Positions 54,829-64,000 of a DNA stretch of 64,000 bases are shown here, piece after piece. The position numbers were made by a program, and so were the translations under genes. Each line of letters starts with the position of its first letter. The first letter of the stretch is position 1. A model generated the notes under the pieces. It was not told the origin of the DNA, made no database searches, and saw only the letters and a list, made by a program, of their open reading frames with translations. The DNA is from Chrysogorgia sp. JL179-B06. Its lineage: Eukaryota > Cnidaria > Anthozoa > Scleralcyonacea > Chrysogorgiidae. Where the stretch lies: assembly GCA_035772405.1 (NCBI GenBank), contig JAYKKM010000263.1:573001-637000 (forward strand), given 5' to 3'.

Positions 54829-57800
54829 ATTAAGTTCAGATAGGATCATCCATTCTTCTCGGGTATTCCCTTGCTCTTCACAAGGTCTATCTTCTGGTTC
54901 TTGTTGGCTTTCAATAACAGTTTGTAGTTTATCAAACCAATCTGGGACATTGGTTTGTCCACAAGGTGTCTGCAAGAATTCTTGCCAATGATTAATTAAG
55001 ATTTCGTCAGTTGGTTCTTGGTCACCCCATGCATTGTTTTGGGTTGTTTGCCAAGGTTTATACCTCAAAAGCTGATATTTACAATAAAGACCAAAATTTG
55101 GACCTTTAGGATTAGGGGAGTATGTTGGAAATATTCTTGGAACAACGTTCTCTGGTAGTTTTGCAAGTTCATCATTAACAACTTTGTACGTTGTAGCAAA
55201 CTGAACAAAATGCATGTTCATAATCTCAGGTGAACTGTCATATTGTTGGCGGTTAGCATACACATCAAGAAGTGAGTTATTTGTGCAAGAATCACCATCC
55301 TCTATAGATGCATTGTCATGTACTCTACGTGAACCATTGAGGCTCACTGGAATTACTTTAAATGAAGAACTGTGAAGTTTTAGTGACAACAAATGATGCA
55401 TTGTCTCTTGAGCAGCGTAATCTCTTTCACCAAGAGTTTTCATTACTACCTTCTTGATAGCCCTGTGAGGGTCACTATTATTATCAACATTCTCAACAAT
55501 AGAATTAAATGCCTGTTTCAGCATGGGTGACCTTGGTTCACCTTTAGCAGCATATTTAGTCAGATATTCAACACAAGCATAGTGATCAATAACAACTTGA
55601 ATATCACAGTTAGCCCTCCACCCTTGCAGTTGGAGTTGTTGGTGGTTGTTTAACCTGGGATCATTTCTTTTAGCAACAATCTTTGCTCTATATTGTACAT
55701 TGTCACCATTACTGTGAATTTCTTCAAACTCTAATTTTGTTTGAGAACAGTTATCAAATGGGAAATGAAATCTACATTTCAACTCTGAATCACTAGATTT
55801 TTTTCTAAGACAGTAGTTTGTGCTACAACGAGTGTGTCGTTGGACCATATTTAAAAGATCAACATAATCAGATTCTACTTCATAATCTGCAATGTCATTA
55901 TGGCGTTTTTGACATGGATGGACTTGCGGTCTTATCCACATATCCTCGTCTGGTGGGTTTGGGTTCACAGTTGACAATAACCAATCAACATACTGGCATG
56001 CTGTATCAGCAGCTTGCTTAGCAGCTTCAATATCTTGGTCTAGTTCTGTTGTATCAGGACAATCATTTTCATCCTTTAGCTTCTGTGCCAAGAACCCTTT
56101 CAGGGCAGTTTGGGTAAGCTGACACAATCCTGGGTCATTATTTAGTTTAGCAGTACCATGGCAATGAATACTACCTCTACCTTGGTATTCGTATCTGAAC
56201 CAGTGCCACTTTGCACCAAGAGTATCATAAAGCCAGTGTTTAACAAAGCTTTCTAGTCTCTCAGTAAAAAACCAATCCACAATATGAGGATTGTTAATAA
56301 CGTTTTGTCGCCTAACCTCACTGGTGGCATTAACAGTATTTGCTCCAAACAGAGCATGTAATTCAGGCCAATGCATATCTGCTGATGAAAATGTAAAGAA
56401 CATTGTTGGTGCTCCAACATTAGTTATAATAGCTTTGAGTTCCTCTCTCACTGTATTCCAGTAAGCATTTGTACCAGCAATATTGCCAATATACCTTGAC
56501 ACTTTGGACATGAATACAGCTGAGTTATTACTTTCAGCCATTTCACGCAACTCATCAATAGTGAGATGAGCTTCACCTGGATTTTGTTTCAGGAAAATTC
56601 CAGTTTGCTGTAAAATGTGCTTTCTGTGAATCATGTTGAAACCCCAGTATGAAAACCTGGGGTGGTTAGCAAAACGGTACACCCATTTACCATTAATAAA
56701 TTCAGCAACTTTTAAAAGATGCTTAATTCGTTCTTGAAGAGGGACATCCCTCAAGAGGGCTTGATTAGTGGGATCACCTTTCCCATCTGGGAATAATGTT
56801 GGGAAAGCCATAGTGGCTAAATGTGATACCTGATATTCATTTAACGGCTCATTTTCAAGGGTGGGCCATGTCATTGGTTCATTTGCAGAAAGTTGGTTTC
56901 TAACTGCTTCTATTTCTTGTTCTTGTTGTTCGCCAACTGGTAAGAAACTACTTATCTCAGTTGAGTCATTATAAACTATGTCCTCAGAAGGATTATCAGT
57001 AGGTGGGCCTAAATCAGGCATGGCAGTTTCATCTGAGACTATTTCATCTTCAGTCTCAACAGTCATAAGATCTGCTGGAACACCATTTTCAGGTAAAGAA
57101 TTGAATGCATCTTCATTCATTTCAATCTCAGCATAATGAGGGTTATTATGTATGAGCCACAACAATGCATTGTGCACTTTTTCTTTTCTCACATTCACAT
57201 CTTTGAATGTGTTATCTCTACCTTTCACCTTGACAATAATTACTGACAATTGTTTAGGATATCTTGGCAATGATGTTGCAAGTTCTTTAACATTTTGTGG
57301 CAAGTTAATACAATGCCCCGAGTAACCTCTTTGACCACCAGGTTTAAGATAAACCCTCATAATAGGGAGAGCTCGAGCAATCAACATTTCCTCAACTTGA
57401 GTCAAACTTTGTAACTCATGTGGGGTAGGTGACGGAATCATTGAATTCTCAACTCCAAATTTTTTAGGTGATTTCTTATCCCTAGAACATCGTGAACACA
57501 CATAATTATGTGGTGACCTTGGCTTTGATTTCAAGGGCCATGCCTCTTCACAAACAGTACATTGGTGTACATAATGTTGGATAGATTTGTTGAATTTATT
57601 CATGTTAGTTTTAGCCCAACTTTGTTCATGGATACCACCATTCTTTACAACATCAAATTCTTTCAAATAATCTCCTTGATTGGTTACTACTTGTGGTTTA
57701 GAAATAGTTTGTTCCTGAACTTGTGTTTGCTCAGAACGCAATTGTTTATTAGTTTGCAATGACCGTTTTCTTTTTATATTACACTCTCTTGTATTTTCAA

Positions 57801-57876
57801 GCCTAGTTTGTTTTTCTAGTTCAGTTTCTAAAGCTCGTTTTCTTTTTATATACTGTTTTGCTTTTTCAAGCCTAGT
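54829..57876 (-). pseudogene. Helitron Rep (HUH endonuclease) domain
   Basis: About 980 codons are open. Near the N-terminus two CxxC pairs (CTVCEEAW...CSRC, around residues 67-92) form a zinc finger. The Helitron-like N region contains [14 protein letters not shown] and the HUH motif GRGSIHCHG (56170-56150, about residue 532), followed by the double-tyrosine motif [12 protein letters not shown] (about 55575-55540). Rep nicks the donor strand and joins it to the target. The frame continues upstream without a clear ATG to a stop near 57877 and probably once joined the piece at 57872-58129. The MITE cuts it off from the helicase. Confidence 0.85.
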
Positions 57877-58160
57877 TTAGCTTTTTGTCCTCAGTTTCAT
57901 TTGAACGAAGTTTCTTCATTCGTTCTTTAGCTTGTTCAAGAGTTATATGTCTCTTGATTTCAGATTCCAAAACGAACATTGGTACATTTATACAAGTCTG
58001 AAGTTGGGCACCTTCAGTCTGGGAAGTGTGTAGGACATGGCCCATGGGATCATTGTGATCACCTTCAGTCTGGGAAGTGTGTAGGACATGGCCCATGGGA
58101 TCATTGTCATAGTTAAAATTTAATGGCACAAATTCAACCGGTGTAATTTCAAATGAGTTT
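57872..58160 (-). pseudogene. N-terminal piece of the Helitron protein with a duplicated motif
   Basis: Encodes a Lys/Glu-rich helix (EQAKERMKKLRSNETEDKK) preceded by two tandem copies of DPMGHVLHTSQTEG (58105-58020; duplicated DNA of about 54 bp). A frameshift near 57880 separates it from the Rep frame. Confidence 0.5.
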
Positions 58161-58937
58161 ATTATTTAATTCACTTGACAGAGAATGTAGATATTGCTCT
58201 AGTGCATTTATATTTGCATAACTCATGACAACAGCTGTGCCATTGGGATCAGGCATGCCAGTGGAATTTCTGGCATGAGAATCAAATACATACCAAACGA
58301 ATGTAAACCATGTATCAAGGCCATCATATAACCTTCTAATATTAAAATAGCATATTTATGATGTGTGAAAGTATTCATCAACGCTGAATGCAGTGTAAAA
58401 TAGGGGGCGCCAATTTGGTTCTCGTTCGTGACCAAACCTTGCAGGCTCTCCCCATAATTAATAAACCAAAATAGGTTTGCATTTAATAGGTTGTTTTGTG
58501 CCTCAATGGGCTCTACCAAAATGGGTAGATTATTGTTTGTCACCATAACAGGTGATGTAGCATTGTGCTTTAAATGTAAAGACTCAATGGACAAATTTCG
58601 ATTGTGGGTCACATTGACAATGGACCCATTCACCATTGTCATTGTGATTGTTTGGTGCCAGCAAATGGGCTAAGTTGTTTGAACGAACGACAGTCGGTAG
58701 ATTGTCGACAGATAAAGATTCTGCATTAGGAATCAGTCCATTTCCAAGAGCATGCAGGTACATACGGTCCCCCAATAACAATATACTGTCGATTGTTTCC
58801 GAGTTCCACTCAAAAACAGGAATTGTTTGGTCGACTAATAATGCCGATAAACTGATATAGGAGCACTGTCTCCCACGAGATTCGCTACTAAAACGTTCAT
58901 TACCTTGATGAATACTTCCACAAGCAAACAGGGGCAT
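58140..58937 (-). pseudogene. cysteine-peptidase-like domain of the Helitron
   Basis: The first frame (58937-58584) begins MPLFACGSIHQGNERFSSES and contains RGRQCSYISLSALL, a conserved Cys preceding a helix. After a frameshift (near 58600-58640), the next frame has YGESLQGLV, ALMNTF and AILILEGYMMALI. A second shift near 58310 leads to FDSHARNSTGMPDPNG, a candidate catalytic His in an Asp-Ser-His context. The Cys...His order and spacing fit papain-fold (OTU-like) peptidases, which some animal Helitrons carry. At least two frameshifts, so inactive. Confidence 0.6.
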
Positions 58938-59256
58938 AACTTACCGCAAAGCCAAAGCTTAAAAAACTGTGAAACCACGAGGTGACGATACAGAAAGCCA
59001 AAGAAGAAAAAACTCTGCCAAACCACGAGGTGACTCAAGTGAGTGTGACGATTACAGAGCCTGTGTAACTTCTGTCCAGCGCGACATTGGCTAGTCATTG
59101 TGATTTGCGATCGTCTAGCGCGCGAACATACATCGAAGCGCTACAACAAAATCGAGTTTGCGACAGCTTTATATACGTCCGCGAGAAGACTGGGCACGAC
59201 ATAACAGCATAGCAACCCAAGAATAGTGTGCTGCCTCCCTGAGGGGAGGCAGCAAC
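58938..59256. other. 5' region of the Helitron
   Basis: Non-coding. AACCACGAGGTGAC is repeated at about 58973 and 59024. The terminal hairpin GCTGCCTCCCTGAGGGGAGGCAGC lies at 59230-59253. Confidence 0.6.
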
Positions 59257-59418
59257 AAATAAATAGCAGGAAATAAACTAAAAGAAAAACATTTTAAAAG
59301 AAAATAAAAGTGAAATGAATTACAATAGAAAGTAAAATTAAATTAAAATAATTTGAAATAAAAAATAAAAATTTAGAGAGCCTATCGTTGCCATAGTATA
59401 CCATAAGCCTTTGCGGTA
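59257..59418 (+). repeat. left TIR of the IS3EU-like element, inner piece
   Basis: Matches 62773-62933 in inverse orientation with a single inserted base, ending AAGCCTTTGCGGTA. Confidence 0.9.
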
Positions 59419-59486
59419 TGAGACGAGTCCTTGACACATTTGTGCAGCGGTATATATCGCACGTGTAAAGTGTTTACAATTTAAAT

Positions 59487-60761
59487 ATGGCAGATCAAGC
59501 GTGGAAGAAATTTAAAGATCAAATAAAACAAAAGAGAGCAACCAAAAGAAAGGGGACCAATAAAGGAGAAGTTCCGTCACCTGGAGAAATAATAATTCAA
59601 CGGCTAAGCTCTTCTGTATCGGGAAAGGCCCAGAAATATTCACGAGTTGGCCCAAGAGAGTTTGTTCCTTTTGAGCACGAGGAACTCTCGATTGACAACA
59701 TCAAGGCTGCTTGTAAGCAGTATTTCCTGGGTTTAAATGGATCTGATCTCGTTTGCGACGTCTTAGCAGGAGAGCAAGGGCCTTCATGTCGAACCATTGA
59801 ACAGGTACCCGACACGAAAGTGATTCATGTTCGATTTGTAAGTGCCGAATCCTCAACTGGTAATGCCACTGACGTCCCAAAGCAGAAGGCAAAGAAAGCG
59901 CGTCTCCCTGCTGCTGTAAATTCTGTTCCTGTGATGTCAATATCAGAAAGCTCAACTTCACAAAAGGTATATCCTAAAAGCTTGTCGATTTCAGAAATGC
60001 TAAAGCTGGGGAGAAAAATTGATGAGTCAATTACCTCCGTCGAGGTCTTCAGTTTCAACTTGACTCAGATGTCGTGGTCCAAGTTGGATAAACCAGTGCA
60101 ATTCACCATTGTCAATAAGCCCTTTGGTTCAGGTGGGTTCCGTGCGGCCCATAAAGCTTCGTCACAAACCAAGGGTTTCGATAAGCAAACTTGGGTCGTG
60201 AAAAAGTATCTGCCTGACACATTAAACGTCATATCAGACATGAAAGAAACAGCTGAAAGCCATACCAAAAATGTAGTGCAAATGCATTCACTCGCAAGAA
60301 ATTTCTGTGACCAATTAGCCAAAGAGGTTTCTGCAGCTAAATGTGACGAGGAATTTGGTCCTACCATGCATTATCGTGACACATACTTGGGAAAGATTGA
60401 CCATGAATATATCACAGTCGAAGAGTATATTCCAGGTTTGTTTGTCAAATACCTGAACAACACTGGGGAATTATGTGTCAATGAGGAGAATGCAGAGTAT
60501 GGTCAAAAAGCTGAATGTCTTGCCCATTTCTCATTTGAAAAATCTGGGAAGAAACTAATGGTTGTAGATATTCAAGGTAGTGGAGAGAAGCTCTATGATC
60601 CAGAAATTGCCTCATCAGATTTGTTCCAGGAAGGAGAAGTTTTATTTTGTGCTGGTAATCTGTCCAGAACAGCCATTGACAATTTTATTATTGTGCACAA
60701 ATGCAACAAATATTGCAAGCTCTTAAATCTTGAGGAACTGGTACCAGTGAGTGAAGCATAA
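59487..60761 (+). CDS. alpha-kinase, cargo of the IS3EU-like element
   Basis: Single-exon frame of 424 aa, intact, ATG about 70 bp inside the inner edge of the left TIR. Residues 205-415 are an alpha-kinase (MHCK/EF2K-type) domain: Gly-rich PFGSGGFRAAHKA (212-224), VVKKY with the nucleotide-binding Lys (237-241), VEEYIPGLFVKYLN (311-324), ECLAHFSFEKSG (343-354), VVDIQGSG (359-366) with the catalytic-loop Asp361, and a zinc module ending HKCNKYCKLL (404-413). Residues 35-120 form a separate folded-looking region that I cannot assign, followed by a Ser-rich linker. It should phosphorylate Ser/Thr in helical substrates. Why a transposon carries it is unknown. It ends 116 bp from the convergent integrase gene. 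Confidence 0.93.
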   Translation: MADQAWKKFKDQIKQKRATKRKGTNKGEVPSPGEIIIQRLSSSVSGKAQKYSRVGPREFVPFEHEELSIDNIKAACKQYFLGLNGSDLVCDVLAGEQGPSCRTIEQVPDTKVIHVRFVSAESSTGNATDVPKQKAKKARLPAAVNSVPVMSISESSTSQKVYPKSLSISEMLKLGRKIDESITSVEVFSFNLTQMSWSKLDKPVQFTIVNKPFGSGGFRAAHKASSQTKGFDKQTWVVKKYLPDTLNVISDMKETAESHTKNVVQMHSLARNFCDQLAKEVSAAKCDEEFGPTMHYRDTYLGKIDHEYITVEEYIPGLFVKYLNNTGELCVNEENAEYGQKAECLAHFSFEKSGKKLMVVDIQGSGEKLYDPEIASSDLFQEGEVLFCAGNLSRTAIDNFIIVHKCNKYCKLLNLEELVPVSEA

Positions 60762-60877
60762 GACGTTTGCAACATTACTACTACAGTGACAGTGAACTTT
60801 TAATTCTTTATGTTAGGTTGTTTACATTTTCCTATTGATATACATTAACTAGCATGTGATTAAATATTATAGTAAAA

Positions 60878-62752
60878 TTAATTTTCTAATGCAAAGTTAT
60901 CCTTAAGGTACATAAATGCTTCCTTGCACTCGTTTGGTTCAACCTTTTCTGGGAAAGGTATGATTTGTTCACATTTTGCTCGAAATTCTGGTGAAATAAA
61001 ATCCTCATTCTGTTGTAGCACACCAGAAACCTCAGCTACTTCTTCCAACTGTTCTTCTGTGATAGCATTGCCTAGATTGTTTGAAAAAAAAAGCAATGCT
61101 GTGAAAAAAGTTTGTATTTAGTGCTTTATGAAAATGTCACTTATAAATAGTCATGCAGGGGTGTACTTTTATATGGACAGAAAAGGACAAGATATATGAC
61201 AATAGTCTGTCAGTACAAACTTACAGTAGTCTTTCTACTACGTACTAGATAAATAAAGAACCCTACTGAACAGTCAATGTGTCTTTTCTGTCCTTATTAA
61301 AAACTCACTTTCTCAAATGTTTAAAGTAGTAGTTATTGTAATATACATTGGATTGCATTTTATAAGTAACTTACCCAGTTGGTAAAACTAAGAACAAAAA
61401 AGGTGATGTATAGGATCAAGTGATTTAAGTTTCAGTTTTAAAAATCTATCAAAATGTAGTTTCTTAAATAAAACCATTAACAATGTTATGTATTGATTTT
61501 ATGTTAAATTGTTACCTACCACATTCCTCCAAACCATATTGTTCTGGAAAACTATATATATGGTTTGGAACTCCATTGGGTAGATTGGTGTCTTTTTGGA
61601 AACGGATTATATGGCTGTTCCAAATTGTATCCTTGAAGATATCAAGCTGCCTTTGAATCATGGGTATGAACAGAAATGCTAGCAAAGACCTAAGAGAAAT
61701 TAAAGTAAAAATTAAAATAATGCAGTGTAGTAGTCTGATCTGCATCACTGCATGCTATTCAGTATTGAAATTACAAAACACACTTTACCTGTCAGTCTCA
61801 TCGTGTGGATTATAATGCTGATGATCTTTGAGCCATCTTAGGTGTTCTTTAAAATACTTTTCCAGCCGTTCGTGTAATTCCTTCCACCAACGCTCAATCT
61901 TAAATTAACGGACACAGGCAAATCCACAATGGGCCAAGGGCTATACACAGATACAACATTCCCCCTCCCCCACTAAAAAAACAAAGGCTCTAATTGCCTT
62001 ACCTGATTGGAGGTAGAAGGACCATATAAGACAGTATCACATGCATTGCCGTCACAATTGTATTGCCGAAGGAAAGCATGAATTGTCGCCATTGTTCCCG
62101 TCTCTGTACCTTTGTCAAGTCTCATATAGGATGAAATACATCTGGTCTCCAAAATATGCTGTAAATACCAGCGACCAATTAAGAGGGGATCTGAGTTGCT
62201 GACCCATATGCGCAACCATAGAATTTTGCGGCTAGCTGTATCTAAGCATCCGTAAACAGCAAGGGGGTACGTGCTGTTCTGGAAACCCATGAGCTTGTCG
62301 TGCCCATCAAGGGAATGGACCCAATTTGGTCCCTTGGTCGAGAAATTTCCTTTTTTTTTCTTTCTTCCAGTTCCAACACAACCTCTTTCGTTCAAACCTT
62401 CAGGGTCGACGTCGTACATTACCGCATGAACTAGGTCACGCGGAACGTTAAGGCCATGCTCTTGTCTGAGCTTTTTTTGCATTGCTCTGTACCCTAACAA
62501 CTTCCCAGGACCATTGACCTCCTTCTCCACAGCACCCTTTACTTGTTCCACAGTTACATCTTGATCAACGTAATAAATGTCAAAGTGGCGCAAACGCCTG
62601 TCAAGAGATCGGAAGCTCCACGAATATTGAGAATAATCTCTTTCTAGAAAATCCAATATCTCTTTTCTTCTGAGATCTTGCCGAACATACTTTTCCATAT
62701 CTCTCTTGAGAGCGTTATCTTCCTTCCAAGTAACATTTCGCATGTACGCCAT
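60878..62752 (-). CDS. IS3EU-like DDE integrase/transposase, four exons
   Basis: Exons on the minus strand: 62752-62003, 61898-61789, 61689-61520, 61071-60878. All junctions are GT-AG and the phases (0, 2, 1) fit, giving 407 aa plus stop. The N-terminus (residues 20-60) looks like a helix-turn-helix. The rve core has D149 (HSLDGHDKL), D213 (RLDKGTETG) and E252 (IERWWKELHE), the glutamate coming right after the first intron. The C-terminal part (LLAFLFIPMIQRQLDIF, then WNSHIIR) resembles that of IS3/retroviral-type integrases in animal DNA transposons. No stop or frameshift, so it may still be active. It would cut and join the TIRs and leave the observed 6-bp duplication. Confidence 0.9.
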
Positions 62753-62772
62753 GTTTGTTTACATCAAAAACG

Positions 62773-62976
62773 TACCGCAAAGGCTTATGGTATACTATGG
62801 CAACGATAGGCTCTCTAAATTTTTATTTTTTATTTCAAATTATTTTAATTTAATTTTACTTTCTATTGTAATTCATTTCACTTTTATTTTCTTTTAAAAT
62901 GTTTTTCTTTTAGTTTTTTCCTGCTATTTATTTGTTTTATTTATTTATTTTTGAATGGCAACGTTAGGCCACCATA
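62773..62976 (-). repeat. right TIR of the IS3EU-like element, intact
   Basis: 204 bp, uninterrupted. Its inner edge lies 20 bp upstream of the integrase ATG, so the TIR must contain or adjoin the promoter. Confidence 0.9.
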
Positions 62977-62982
62977 GACCGC

Positions 62983-64000
62983 CCCTTCGTAGGCGTCTCG
63001 CGATTTTCGGTAGTAATATAAAGAAAAGTGAGAAGGGATGAAACTCCAATAAGTTTTCGTAGCATGAATGCCCCAACTTGATGCGACCACTTAATTTATG
63101 CAATGTGTGTACCAAATACTTTTGAAAGAAAAATAACGGACATTTCGACCTCACTGGCATTCATTCTCCTAGTGAACTGATCTTTTTTACCCAGTGCATT
63201 GGCTTATTTTGTGGGATTATCGACTAAAAATATTTATTTGTCCAGGGCGCTATATAAACGAGGGCCACCTTTGAGTCGTTTTATTTTAATACCCCATTTA
63301 ATTTGATAACAATCGAAAACTACACACAAGATAAACCTTATATTATATTTAAAGAAATTTTAGAGCATCCTGGTTTGTATTTCTGCCTTTAGATACGGTT
63401 TCAAAAGTGGACGGGTATTCTATAATTGCTAGTTAAACAAGCTACCTCGCAAGCTACGACAAGGTTCACTTCTGTCGGAAAGCGGAGAAGATTTATATGT
63501 CAACATCGCGCATAGGATAGTCATCAGGATAGTCATCTGCAAAATTCCCTCTCGTTCGAATATTTGAAGTAATTTTACCAGCCAGGTCACGGTGCTCTGC
63601 ATAAAACCATGACACATTTGTAGATTTTGTTCATGTCAGTGTGTCGTCTACCGTTGCAACGAAACCCGATTGTTCGCGAAAGTATCTTCCCAAAGAGTAT
63701 GGCCGAAATATCTGGAATATGTATATCCCAGTCACCGTGGGAGAAAATTATGTTGACAAAATGTTATTTATTTTGTGTAAAAGATTGACAGATGGGAGCG
63801 CGTTTGACTAATTGACTTCCGGTGGTCGCATCAAGTTGGGGCACAGATGATACGAAAGGTCTCCACTAAAAAATGTTACCAATATATAAGTTACTACAGC
63901 TTTCAATTACAAAATTTTCAAAACGACTGTGAACATTAACCTTTAATCTATCATGTAGCCGATTTTCAAGCTAAAATTTTACCTAACAACAACATTAGAC
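62983..64000. other. right flank of the nested transposon
   Basis: No gene recognised. An inverted pair GCCCCAACTTGATGCGACCA (63070) and TGGTCGCATCAAGTTGGGGC (63823) about 750 bp apart marks a probable MITE. Sequence just outside the transposon (62983-63005) resembles 51070-51096. Confidence 0.5.

Larger units (their letters stand above)
51176..59256 (-). mobile_element. Helitron (about 8.1 kb) inserted in the left TIR
   Basis: All genes read leftward: cysteine-peptidase-like, Rep-helicase, RPA-like. On the minus strand the 5' end near 59256 begins with a GCTGCCTCCC...GGGAGGCAGC hairpin, and the 3' end reads AACTCCTAG|TTTT, which could be a canonical CTAG end. The junctions share GTT, so the exact ends are ambiguous (A|T or T|T type insertion). 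The genes contain stops and frameshifts, so this copy is not autonomous now. Confidence 0.8.
51133..62976. mobile_element. IS3EU-like transposon carrying integrase and alpha-kinase, split by a Helitron
   Basis: The right TIR is 62773-62976 (204 bp). The left TIR is in two pieces, 51133-51175 and 59257-59418, that together match it with one indel. GACCGC is duplicated exactly on both sides (51127-51132, 62977-62982), and the flanks join into a sequence that resembles the neighbouring repeat at 51040-51105, an internal empty-site check. The native element is about 3.7 kb with two convergent genes. A TATGGTGGCC terminus, a 6-bp duplication and an IS3-like rve integrase fit the IS3EU superfamily. 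Confidence 0.85.

Noticed and set aside
51133..62976. Polinton/Maverick, because of a 6-bp duplication and rve integrase
   Set aside because: No DNA polymerase B, packaging ATPase or capsid genes are present, and the native size is only about 3.7 kb; IS3EU fits better.

Overview
The window looks like a piece of an invertebrate animal genome, most probably a cnidarian (anthozoan-like). It is AT-rich, its genes have introns with ordinary GT-AG junctions, and spacers are packed with short inverted-repeat transposons, degenerate LINE, Copia, Gypsy and Penelope-like fragments, and tRNA- and 5S-derived sequences. The species is not proven. No bacterial-style operons are present.

The host gene content is a tandem family of membrane-anchored purine-nucleoside-phosphorylase-fold (PNP_UDP_1) proteins on the + strand. 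Copy 1 (8677-21900) and copy 2 (28345-36016) each have five exons with the same phases. They encode an N-terminal nucleosidase-type domain split over exons 1 and 2, one transmembrane helix (exon 3), a short linker (exon 4) and a conserved tail of unknown type (exon 5). Copy 2 is intact by inspection (437 aa). Copy 1 keeps its reading frame but has lost the AG acceptor before exon 3. Copy 3 (48045 onward) shows only a first exon; nothing downstream in the window matches exon 2. PNP-fold enzymes of this kind include the ATP nucleosidases known as immune effectors in bacteria (for example Detocs), with homologues reported in corals, sponges and fungi, so an innate-immunity role is a reasonable hypothesis.

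Layout: 370-2312, a TTAA-flanked DNA transposon with a broken transposase-like gene. 2317-6010, a 5'-truncated Copia element with its 3' LTR. 6086-8080, another TTAA element and a LINE fragment interrupted by a hAT MITE. 8.5-21.9 kb, PNP copy 1, its introns full of repeats. 22.6-28.1 kb, two palindromic elements. 28.3-36.0 kb, PNP copy 2. 36-39.4 kb, MITEs and a LINE tail. 39518-45123, a 5.6-kb foldback element built from minisatellites, itself invaded by a 1.8-kb palindromic element with a 9-bp target duplication. 46.0-47.9 kb, another TTAA palindrome. 48.0-48.8 kb, PNP copy 3. 50.2-50.6 kb, a Gypsy fragment. 51133-62976, a nested transposon.

The nested transposon is the most striking structure. 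Its outer element has about 204-bp terminal inverted repeats and a perfect 6-bp target duplication. It carries an intact four-exon DDE integrase (407 aa, minus strand) and, convergent to it, an intact single-exon alpha-kinase gene (424 aa). Integrase type, TSD length and termini fit the IS3EU superfamily. An approximately 8.1-kb Helitron (Rep-helicase, RPA-like and cysteine-peptidase-like genes, all damaged) lies inside its left terminal repeat, and a 113-bp hAT MITE with an 8-bp target duplication splits the Helitron's Rep-helicase frame. The order of insertion can therefore be read from the sequence: outer element, then Helitron, then MITE.
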